Positions 47,286-55,889 of a stretch of 64,000 nt of DNA are shown here, in pieces. Where the stretch lies: NCBI GenBank assembly GCA_015143295.1, contig CM026551.1, positions 47,852,034 to 47,916,033 of the forward strand. The letters run 5' to 3'. The translations under genes and the position numbers were made by a program. Each line of letters begins with the position of its first letter. Position 1 is the first letter of the stretch. The notes under the pieces were generated by a model. The model was not told the origin of the DNA. It saw nothing but the letters and a program-made list of their open reading frames with translations, and did no database searches. The DNA is from Tetracentron sinense. Taxonomy: Eukaryota; Streptophyta; Magnoliopsida; Trochodendrales; Trochodendraceae.

Positions 47286-47995
47286 TGTAAGGGATAAAAT
47301 TCATAATTTAATCTTGTGTTATGGCAAAAAGCATGTTTTTGGTGTTAAACAGGGGATACGAGCTTATATGTGTTTTTGAGTACGAATTCGTTGTGTATGA
47401 TAACGAACTCATTGTGCTCCTCACAACGAGAACGTTGTCCTCTAGACAACAGATTCGTGGTCATCAAGACGACGGTATCGTCCTTGTTGTGAACAACGAG
47501 TCCACGCTTTATGTCGACAGCGAGACTGACTTTCAGGACCCGATCCTCTGGATACGATCATTTGTCTCTAATGTTAGGTGGAAAGCACTGTCTTAGCATT
47601 TATTGCTAGTCACCTCAGCTGAGTTTTCGACCCAGAAACCGACTTAGAGATTGTAGGCTCCCGCGTGTGTTGCTTTCGTCATCAAATATGTCTGACATAT
47701 TTTGGTAATGAGTGTTAAGCTTATGGCATGGCCATCCAAGTCATCGATGGTCATCTATGGGCATCCCAAGCTAAACCTATAAATACCCCCAGAGACCCAG
47801 TGCATTATGATCGATAGAGGAATATCAAAAGAGGAAAAGATATTTACCAGTGTTATTTAAGAGATATTGCCTTAATTTTCATCTCAGTGTTCTAGTGCAT
47901 CTGTGATTTTACTATTCACCTTCTTCTTCATTTACTGACTTTACCATCGGAGTTGTTTCAGGGTGCAGAGCCGCCCCCTCATTTTCTTGTGTTTT
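47286..47995 (+). repeat. LTR-like block, Tat type
   Basis: Starts tgtaaggga like the LTR at 50232 (tgtaagggt), has a TATA box (ctataaatac, 47777) and a 3' part with actgactttaccatcggag, the style of the ttgacttgatcattggag stretch in the 50232 LTR. It contains a dyad array (47382-47481). No primer-binding site or coding region follows, so it is a solo or truncated LTR. The right edge is approximate; 47996-48498 shows nothing else. Confidence 0.5.
47382..47481. repeat. Array of ACGA-N2-6-TCGT dyads, ~21-23 bp phased
   Basis: Imperfect palindromes acgaattcgt (47382), acgaactcat (47403), acgagaacgt (47426), acagattcgt (47449) and acgacggtatcgt (47469) have centres 21-23 bp apart. They lie about 100-195 bp inside the LTR-like block, upstream of its TATA box. 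Confidence 0.6.
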
Positions 47996-48498
47996 AGTCT
48001 TATTTGCAGGTGCAATATCATTTTGATTGCTCTACCAACCAAACAGCTATTGATGTGCATCGAACCCAGGAAATTTCCCTCACAAATACAATATAATCAC
48101 ATGAGCATTCAAAACATGATTATCACATACAAAGAAGATTGTTAACTTTATGCTAACGCAATTCTGTTTGGATATAGGATTAACTTTAAGCACTTTATTC
48201 TCAGTTTGGTCATAGGAATAAGTTAGTCTTAGAGTAACATTGAATTAAGACTATTTGGACACAATCATACCCGGCTAATTCTTGTGGATACTCGTCTGAG
48301 GTATCCACTTACAATATGAGCATTACCTATTCGTGATATGGACGAGACCCATTTCTAGTCTATTAATATGAGCATTAATTGTATGTGATACAAACAATAC
48401 CCATTTTCTAGTTTGTTAATTATTAGACAATTCCTTAACAGACTTTCTAACATGGATCAGTCCAAAATGCAAAGTGCACCTCATAATGCCCCTGCACT

Positions 48499-48560
48499 CA
48501 GGGGCGGAGCTAGGAAATTTTCTTTTGGGGGGCTGAAATACATGTATCATGAAAATTAAT
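48499..48560. mobile_element. One end of a hAT-type element
   Basis: CAGGGGCGGAGCTAGG is a classic plant hAT terminal sequence. The matching inverted end was not found downstream, so only this border is claimed. Confidence 0.5.
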
Positions 48561-48749
48561 GGATTTTGGGGTATGGGGCCTAACCCCTAAGACTTGTTTT
48601 GAGTAATGGGTCCATCATGGTCATAAATTCGTTAATATTATGTTCCATAAAGGTCCGAAAACATGCCTCTTTTCAGAGCCATTATATAAATAAAAAGAAA
48701 ATAGATAGCGGATTGTTCATTTGACTATGTACTTGAATGTCGGTCCTCA

Positions 48750-48925
48750 TTGGTCCATACCCTCCTTAACACCCACCAACTATGGTTAGGATTCACTCAC
48801 CCCTAAGGTTCATCCATCAAACCTTGGTTTTTTTTTTTAATTATTAATCCTAATTTAGTTAAGCTAGTTAAGCTTAAGGATTGTTAAAAGGGACATGTGG
48901 TCGGACATTTGGCTATCTAGTTGAA
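48750..48925. repeat. Dispersed repeat copy
   Basis: ggttaggattcactcacccc, ccttggtttttt, gcttaaggattgttaaa and gggacatgtgg match the family block at 30870-31140. Confidence 0.5.
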
Positions 48926-49008
48926 TGTATGGTCCGCTAATCACTTTGTAAATAAAACAAACTAGTGTTCTAAATAAAATTAATTATATTTTAAATTTTT
49001 TTTTATCA

Positions 49009-49527
49009 TCTTTACTATTATAATGCGAGAGGTATGCGTAGATGATTTTTCCGAAATTCCCAAATTACTCTTATATCTTTATCTTTATCTTTACTATTAT
49101 AATGCGAGAGGCATGCATAGATGATTTTTCTGAAATTCCCAAATTACCCTTATATCTTTATCTTTACTATTATAATGCTAGAGGCAAGCGTAGATGATTT
49201 TTCTGAAATTCCAAAATTACCCTTATATAAAAACAAAGCATTGATTTAATGTTTTACTTTAATTTCCAAACTACCCTTGCCTTTGATTTAATGTTTTAAT
49301 TTAATTCCTAAACTACCCCTTGCCATCTATATATTTAGAATCACAGCCAATCGTGATTGACCTCGAGGAGAGTTCAATCACACCCGTGCCCCTTTTAATT
49401 CCTATTAATTGTGGTTAACTCCTTCCCCTTGGTCTCATGTACATTGCACGTGCCACTAGCGAGTTCAATCAGGTGTCGTTAACTCCTTCTCCTCGCTCTC
49501 ACGTGCATCAGAAGTGCCACCCGCTAG
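49009..49527 (+). mobile_element. Non-autonomous Helitron with repeated ends
   Basis: The 5' end TCTTTACTATTATAATGCGA follows an A (49008); the 3' end CCGCTAG precedes a T (49528), the A|TC...CTRR|T arrangement of Helitrons. Near the 3' end lie short hairpin-like words (cacgtgcatcagaagtgcc). The 5' end sequence occurs three times (about 49009, 49088, 49161) and a 3'-end-like block twice (CTAG at 49456 and 49524). No Rep/helicase is encoded. Confidence 0.6.
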
Positions 49528-49814
49528 TACATATAAAAAAATTACAAATTTTGGAAGGGCCAAACTTCCCACATAATGAACTAACTAAATATAACACAGG
49601 AATATACAAGAGAGTGTGATTTGCTTCACTTAAGAGATCAAGCAATTACTACAACTAAAATCACAATTATGGAGGGTTTTAGTCTCCATTAGGATCCAAA
49701 ATCTGATCGTAGCTGATTTTAAAATTATATTTAAATCACGACGATAATTCGATATAGGGATAAAAAAGAATTTTCACACTATGGTCATGCGGATGGAAGG
49801 TCTATGTAAATATG

Positions 49815-49836
49815 AAAAAAAAAAAAAAAAAAAAAA
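49815..49836. repeat. A(22) tract
   Basis: A run of 22 adenines. It could be a retroposon tail, but nothing recognisable precedes it; 49528-49814 and 49837-49941 hold no gene. Confidence 0.8.
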
Positions 49837-49956
49837 CAAAACAAAAGCCCATTGCTATTAGCATCGCGATGAAAGACAGTTTCCATCTAACATATAGGCT
49901 TAGTTCAAAATGCTGCTAACTTATGTGGACATGCTTGATTGTATATCACGATAGCT

Positions 49957-50130
49957 TTTGTGTTTTTTGGTGAGAGATACGGTTAGACCGCAACTCCGGT
50001 TAGTGGTTAGTATCTATTCTAAGTCATGGGCGGGTGGAGATGACATCACTCACACCCTCTCTGGAATGGAACCCGAATTAAATGGAGTGGTGACTAGCAC
50101 ACATTACTGATGGGGCAAGCTATGCTTCCC
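49957..50130 (-). mobile_element. SINE candidate with 15-bp target duplication
   Basis: A 174-bp body is flanked by an exact 15-bp direct repeat tatatcacgatagct (49942-49956 and 50131-50145). On the minus strand it starts GGGAAGCATAGCTTGCCCC, with a weak A-box-like TAGCTTGCCCC, and has GGTTCCATTCC (50073-50063) about 57 nt in, close to the tRNA B-box consensus GGTTCGANTCC. It ends in caccaaaaaacacaaaa. These are the marks of a tRNA-derived SINE. Confidence 0.75.
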
Positions 50131-50231
50131 TATATCACGATAGCTAAGTTTACTTCTTTTCATTTCAAGGGTTAAAATCTAAATATTTATTATTAGACTT
50201 TGGAACAATTACAAAATTACAAAAATAAAAT

Positions 50232-50869
50232 TGTAAGGGTAGAAAATGGTAAAGACACATGTATGGATAACTGTCACTATCAACGGCCTTGATTACACCA
50301 AGATTCATGTTCTGATTGATCAACCCGACTCCGACCTCCACTGCGTACCTGAGGCTAGGAGCACATCGGAGTACGTATGCTCGACCTGACCCCAACTCGA
50401 AGAGTCTGTAACAGAAGATACCAAGAATCACTGGATTGATTAAACAACTGTGTAGATCAATCTGATCGCGAAAGATCCTGAACTCGATCAAGGCAATCTC
50501 CCACAGAAAGAGGAAACCAAATTATCTCCTCGTTGACAGGATATTACGTGAAGAAGGAAACTTCCATTCCAGGAAGAAGTAGAGGTGGGAAGGTAACTGG
50601 CTAACCCTAAATCGATTTCTTATAAATACAAAGGGAAGGAACGAAGAAAGGATCCACATTCTTATGCACTCAAGAGCATTGAGTTTCCCTTCTTCAAAAC
50701 CCTAAAACTACTGTTTCTTTTTCCTCTTTCTATCTCCCCTTATCATCCCATTATTGACTTGATCATTGGAGTGTAATCACAGGTCACCCTGCCTACCTAC
50801 TCCTGAGGATCAAAGCTGCTACAGTTGTTTAGAAAGTGACACATGGTAGGTATTTCCCCCCCTCCCACA
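50232..50869 (+). repeat. 5' LTR of the outer Tat element
   Basis: Starts TGTAAGGG and ends CCCACA, 638 bp, with a TATA box (cttataaatac near 50618). The right edge is fixed by the primer-binding site four bases on. Confidence 0.7.
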
Positions 50870-50873
50870 AAAT

Positions 50874-50891
50874 TGGTACCGTCTGTGGGAA
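50874..50891 (+). other. Primer-binding site of the outer Tat element
   Basis: tggtaccgtctgtgggaa is two bases from the TGGCGCCGTCTGTGGGAA form found after the 5' LTR of many plant gypsy elements. Confidence 0.75.
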
Positions 50892-51399
50892 AGTATTTGC
50901 CTGCAAATTAACCAAACTCGAACTCTGATATCATGGGTCCAAAAAGACCAGCTGCAACAACTTCCATCCAAGAAGAGTCGTCTGTTGGAGGCAACCCCAT
51001 AGAGCAGACTCAATTGAGTGCACTGATGGTTGCTATGGAACGACACCAAGTGGCCATGGAACGCATATGGAAGAAGAGAACCAAGACCTTCAAAAGAAGA
51101 TGGTAGGGATAGAACAACCTATATCGAAGGACCATCCGACCGCGGATGAGGGTGAGTCTCACACCGCTGCTGATTGAACCTGACTGTCCGATCACAATAG
51201 CATGAGGCACACCACCCACACCGTCCACGACACTCATTCGGGCCATGAAAAAGGGGAATAGGAAAAGAACACCCCAGGAGGAAACACGGGGATGACTTCG
51301 TAGGAAGTCAAGGAAATTATCCTCGCACAAGGCAATGCAATACTTGCCTAGGCTGGGAGAGGTCAACTCTCCATTCTCTCCCAACATCTTGAGCGCGGA

Positions 51400-51915
51400 C
51401 CCACCTCGAATATTCTCACCACTGCAATTCACTCTGTTCGATGGAACCAAGGACCCCGTCGAGCACTTGTTACACTTGAGGTAAATGATGGCACTCTGGG
51501 AAAAATACGATGCACTTATGTGTAGCGTATTCCCATCGAGCCTACAATGCAAAGTGTTGGTCTGGTTTCACAGACTCCCCCGAGGATCAATCAACAACTC
51601 GGATGAACTAAACGCGGTCTTCCTTAACCAGTACATCACGAACAAGAGGAAGTCATCCGATGTAAATTTCCTCTTCATCATGCATAGGAAAGGAGTAGAA
51701 TCACTCTTGGATTTCGTATAGAAGTTTAGAGAGGAGGTACAGTTTCTAGAGGATCGTGACGATAAGACGGTAATCATTGCATTCGGGAACGCATTCCCCG
51801 TCGGGTCGAGACTTTACGAATCTCTTGTGAATAAGTGGCCCAACATCTTGGAAGATCTATTAGCCCGAGCTACAAAGTACACAAGACTTCCACTATCGGA
51901 GCGGTGGAAGAAAGC
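51400..51915 (+). pseudogene. Gypsy gag fragment
   Basis: FSPLQFTLFDGTKDPVEHLL, then after a stop (51483) WEKYDALMCSVFPSSLQ, VWFHRLPRGSINNSDELNAV, FLNQYITNKRKSSDVNFLF and (after TAG at 51719) KFREEVQFLED. This is the retrotransposon gag (capsid) domain. About three stops disable it. 50892-51399 holds a decayed leader and gag start. Confidence 0.8.
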
Positions 51916-51989
51916 TTAGAACGGTCTCCAGTCCCTAGCCTTTCACGTAGTGGGGATTAGACACCGTTGGAACCCTCCCTTGGGCTAAA

Positions 51990-52790
51990 GGTAACGTGAC
52001 CTTCCTACTCATCGGAACCGATCACCAAGTGGGTTGAGGCAGTCCCCCTAGTTCAGATCAGGGAGCAAGACATCAGGAAATTCATTTGGGAACATATAGT
52101 GTGCCGGTTCGAAATCCCGTACACCATCATCTTGGACAATGAAAGACAATTCACTGCCAAAACGATAGCTTCATTGTGCAAATACCTCAAAATCAGACAG
52201 TTCTTTTCTACCCCATACTATCCGCAAGACAATGGGTAGGAGGAGGAGGAGGCCTCAAACAAAAGCATATTGGATGCCATGAAAAAGAGGCTTAGCTCAG
52301 TCAAGGGGCATTGACGGAAGAATTGTCTAGCATCCTATAGGGATACAGGACGACCACAAGAAAACCGATAGGAGAGACACCATTATCACTCGCATACGAC
52401 ATGTAAGCTTTCATCCACATTGAGGTTAGTCTTCCAACTCCTAGGTCGGAGATAGCAGGAGAACCCGAGATTCAAGACCAAATAGCACTGCACCTAAACC
52501 TGGTAGAAGAACAACGAGACCAGGTGTCCATTAGGACATTGGAATATCAACGACACTTGCAGAAATCTTACAACCGAAAGGTCAAAGTTAGAGAATTCTA
52601 GGTCGGAGACCTCGTCTTAAGATAGTCTTCCTGAATACCTGAGAGCTAAACAATGGCAAGCTGGGGGTGAATTGGGAAGGGTCCTACGTAGTCACCCAGA
52701 TTGGTGCGCCAGGGGTGAACTACCTTAAGGACACACAAAGCACTTCAATGTCAAAGCCTTGGAATATTTCCAACCTCAAAAGGTATTTCC
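51990..52790 (+). pseudogene. Gypsy integrase fragment
   Basis: ITKWVEAVPLVQIREQDIRK (about 52022), IPYTIILDNERQF (second catalytic Asp, about 52120), LKIRQFFSTPYYPQDNG followed by a stop, and EEEEASNKSI, where the catalytic Glu region is readable. Later YNRKVKVREF and VGDLV words in other frames mark the C-terminus. The first catalytic Asp and the zinc finger are lost in the deletion. Confidence 0.75.
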
Positions 52791-52864
52791 AATAACAGTC
52801 TATTCCTAGTTTGAGTTCATTATGATTGTCTACATTATACTCAAAATTCGAACGATCTCTTAAA

Positions 52865-53442
52865 ACCCCTCGTAATCTTTCATCATGAATCCGAGGCGTA
52901 TGTCGTCTCTTTGGAGGAATGAAGAACTGAGGTGTGCTATAGTCCCTCATATTCCTTCGTCATGAATCTAAGGCGCATGTCGTATCCTCAGAGGAAGGCA
53001 GGAGTAAAGTTAATACGGTCCTTCATATCCTACATTGAGAATCCTTAGCTTTGGCCTGGATGATCGTACGGGTGATGTTAAAAATAGTCCCTCGTATTCT
53101 ACATGGAGAATCCTTAGCTTCGGCCCGGATGATTGCAAGAGTGAGGTTAAATACGGTCCCTCATATCCTACGTCAAGAATCCTTAGCTTCGGCCTGGATA
53201 ATCGTAAAGATGAGGTTAAATACGGTCCCTCATATTCCTTCATCATGAATCTAAGGTGCATGTCGTCTCCTTGGAGGAAGGCAGAAGTGAGGTTAATACG
53301 GTCCCTCATATCCTACGTCGAGAATTTTTAGCTTCGACCCGAATGATTGCAAGGGTGAGGTTAAATACGGTCCCTAATATCTTACATCGAGAATCCTTAG
53401 TTTCGGCCCGGATAATCGTAAGAGTGAGGTTAAATATGGTCC
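52865..53442 (+). repeat. Ordered 76/69-bp tandem array
   Basis: Eight units, each ending in a GTCCCT-type junction, start near 52865, 52942, 53018, 53087, 53156, 53225, 53301 and 53370. Two monomer types alternate in the order A A B B B A B B: A (76-77 bp) has catcatgaatctaaggcgca, B (69 bp) has gagaatccttagcttcgg. Both end ggttaaatacggtcc-like. The array lies at the 3' side of the integrase remnant. Confidence 0.9.
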
Positions 53443-55169
53443 TGTGAGCATGGGATCTTCCTACCCACTTTCACAATTATATGTTTTGACTTGAGTCGCC
53501 ACCTATTCATTCTTAGGGATAGGTCCCGGGTATTTGTTTGTTTGGATAAGGCAAATGGTCTAATCAGAGTTAGGGTAAGTGGTTCGATTAAGCCCTGAGG
53601 AAGGTGTTGGGCACCCCAAGACCCCCGTTTTATAACGGTTACCTACTCCCTAAACTTAAGCCAATTATAATCTCAAAGTTTTATTAGAATGTCCAAAGTT
53701 TTTAAGTAAGTGCTAATCCAAGAAAAATAGAAAGCTAGATGGCTAGGGTCGAACTCGAGTTGGGTTGCCTACGTACTCACATGGTGAGATCAGACCGAGC
53801 GTAGTTCTGGCACATGAGCCCGTGCCGAGGCTAGGGGGAAGTGTGTGTGTGCATAGGGTGGTCAAAGGGTCTAGCCTAGAAGGCTATGGTTTAGTTGACC
53901 GGGGAGGTCAAGTGCACAAGTGTTAAGTCTAACCGCGGTTAGAGGAGATTTAACTAGGTGAGCTAACCAAAGCTAAAGAGGTCCTACAAGTCTCTTTTTG
54001 GTTTTTTGTATTTTTATATTTTTTGGGATTTTGGAGATATTTGAATGTTTTTGGTATTTTGGTTATATTTGCATGTTTTTGGTATTTTGATTATATTTGA
54101 ATGTTTTTTTTGGGTATTTTGAGATTTTATTATGTTTTTGGTATTTTGAGCTTTTATCATGTTTTTTTGGATTTTCATATAGGTAGGGTTTTGAAAACTT
54201 AGCTAAAGTCACATTTAATCCAAGAGTTTGGCTAAAAGATTATATTTTAAGACATAAAGAGGGATGTGCCTTATGAATGTAAATGGTCTATTGCCAACAC
54301 CTATTTTGTTGAATTGGTGTTGATAATAGATCAAATATCATTGTCTTTGGTATGAGACATTTTTAAGAATGTCCTCTTTAAGTCCTTAAACTATCATTTA
54401 TTTTAAGTCCTTAAACTATCACCTACCCATAGAACATGAAGGAAAAATAAAGAAATGAAAGAAAATGAAAACTCATCCTCTCCCTTTTAAGGTGGTTCAT
54501 TTACACCATTATTAATGATGTAATGTTGCTCTAAAGAATGTTAGGGAGGGGATGAGCTTTCACAAAAAATTCTAGAAAGAGGACTAGAATCTCAAAAGAA
54601 AACAAAATGAAAAAGAGAGGTATAGCTTTAGCTTCCACTCTCTATGGGCCTACCCATATCCACACTTGTGGGTACATAAAAAGAAGAAAATATGTACATG
54701 GAAAGGAAAAGAAAAAAGGAGCATCTCCTTGCCTTTGATATGGGGTCCCTCTACACCATTAGATTGGTGTAGAGAGGCCCAACTATGCTTGAGAAATGAG
54801 AGATCAAGAAGAGAGAACCAAATAAAAAAAAAAGATAAGAAAGAAGAGAAAATGAAAGGATGAGTGCCTACTCCTCCAAGAATTCTCCTTCAATGCTCCA
54901 AGTGGTAGGGTTTTAGAATCCACAAAGGAAGAGAGTTAGTGAAGAACTCTAAGCTTTTAGTCTTAGAATTCTTTCCAAACTCTAAACCTTAGTTTCTTCT
55001 CCCTTCTTCAAACTCAAGAGAAACACAAGTGGGTGGGAACCTTCTAGGGGTCTTGAGGGATGGATCTAAGGGGCTAAGGGATTGGTATTTATAGGAAAAC
55101 TAAGAGGTTGGGTTGTGTCTTTTACATGGGGGATAAAAGGAGCTAGTGGGTAAAGACTTGAGTGTTGTA

Positions 55170-55410
55170 AGGTGAGTTGATAGATTGAGTGTTGTAAGGA
55201 GTGTAAGAGAGTGTAAGAGAGTTGGTGGGTTGAGTGAACTATGGGTTATATGGGTATGGGTTGTAGGATATAGGGTGTAAGAGAGGTGTAAGAGAGTAGG
55301 TGGGTTGAGTGAACTATGAGTTATATAGGTATGGGTTGATGTAAGAGAGGTGTAAGAGAGTTGGTGGGTTGAGTGAACTATGGGTTATATGGGTATGGGT
55401 TGTAGGATAT
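55170..55410. repeat. Tandem repeat in the Tat LTR
   Basis: ggtgggttgagtgaactatg occurs at about 55224, 55299 and 55363 with gtaagagag and gggtatgggttg between, so periods are 64-75 bp. Confidence 0.8.
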
Positions 55411-55659
55411 AGGGTAGGTGGATATGGATATGTGGATTAGGTCTTATGGATCATGGGTTATTAGTAGATGGGTCATGGGTTATGATTATTGGACTTTGAC
55501 TATGACATTTGGGCTTGGGCTATGGAAATAGGCTTTGGCTTAGACAATTGGGTGATTGGGTATTTGGGCTTGACTACTTGGGTTGGGTAATAAAATTAGG
55601 TAATTGGGTTTGATTGAGTTGTCTAGGTATAAGTTTGGTCAAATGGGCTTGGGCCTTGG

Positions 55660-55815
55660 GTATACCTAGGGCTTACTAAGGTTAGGCTAGGGCTACCTAG
55701 GGTTTGGGTTTAGGACTACCTAGGGTTAAGCTTAGGGTTAACTAGGGTCTTAACTAGGGTTTAGTCCTATGGTTAAGGGTTTACCTAGGGTTTGGAACTA
55801 GGGTTGATCTAGAGT
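55660..55815 (-). repeat. Telo-box-rich segment of the LTR
   Basis: About ten TAGGGTT/TAGGGCT words on plus (AACCCTA on minus), for example cctagggtttggg and aactagggttt, irregularly spaced. It is not a telomere array: units are of varied length and sequence. On minus it is the first ~200 bp of U3. Confidence 0.75.
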
Positions 55816-55875
55816 TTGGACCATAGCTAAATTAATTAACCACGGTTAAGGGGGTGTAAAAATAGGGTGCTGACA

Positions 55876-55889
55876 GCTGCCCCTCTTTG
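55876..55889 (-). other. Polypurine tract of the inner Tat element
   Basis: The minus strand reads CAAAGAGGGGCAGC, followed directly by the LTR start TGTCAGCACC. The position fixes the LTR border and element orientation. Confidence 0.8.

Larger units (their letters stand above)
50232..53442 (+). mobile_element. Deleted Tat-lineage gypsy element (outer element of the nest)
   Basis: In order: 5' LTR, primer-binding site, gag piece, integrase piece, 3' tandem array. Protease, RT and RNase H are missing between about 51915 and 51990. The 3' end is cut by the insertion of a second Tat element at 53443; its 3' LTR, if present, would lie beyond the right edge. Confidence 0.75.
53443..55875 (-). repeat. 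3' LTR of the inner Tat element (2,433 bp)
   Basis: On plus it starts TGTGAGCA and ends TGCTGACA, inverted ends with one mismatch. The left edge falls where a unit of the 76/69-bp array is cut after ggtcc; the right edge meets the purine tract. It contains TTTTGGTATTTT-type repeats (53990-54180), a TGGGTTGAGTGAAC tandem repeat and a telo-box-rich end. Confidence 0.85.

Noticed and set aside
53035-53331. 98-codon repetitive frames on both strands
   Set aside because: Artefacts of the 76/69-bp array, whose units are open in several frames.
52865-53442. CRISPR array
   Set aside because: Units are contiguous 69-77 bp monomers without unique spacers, in a plant retroelement.
55660-55815. Interstitial telomere
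   Set aside because: Units are irregular in length and sequence and lie inside an LTR; treated as telo-box-rich LTR sequence.
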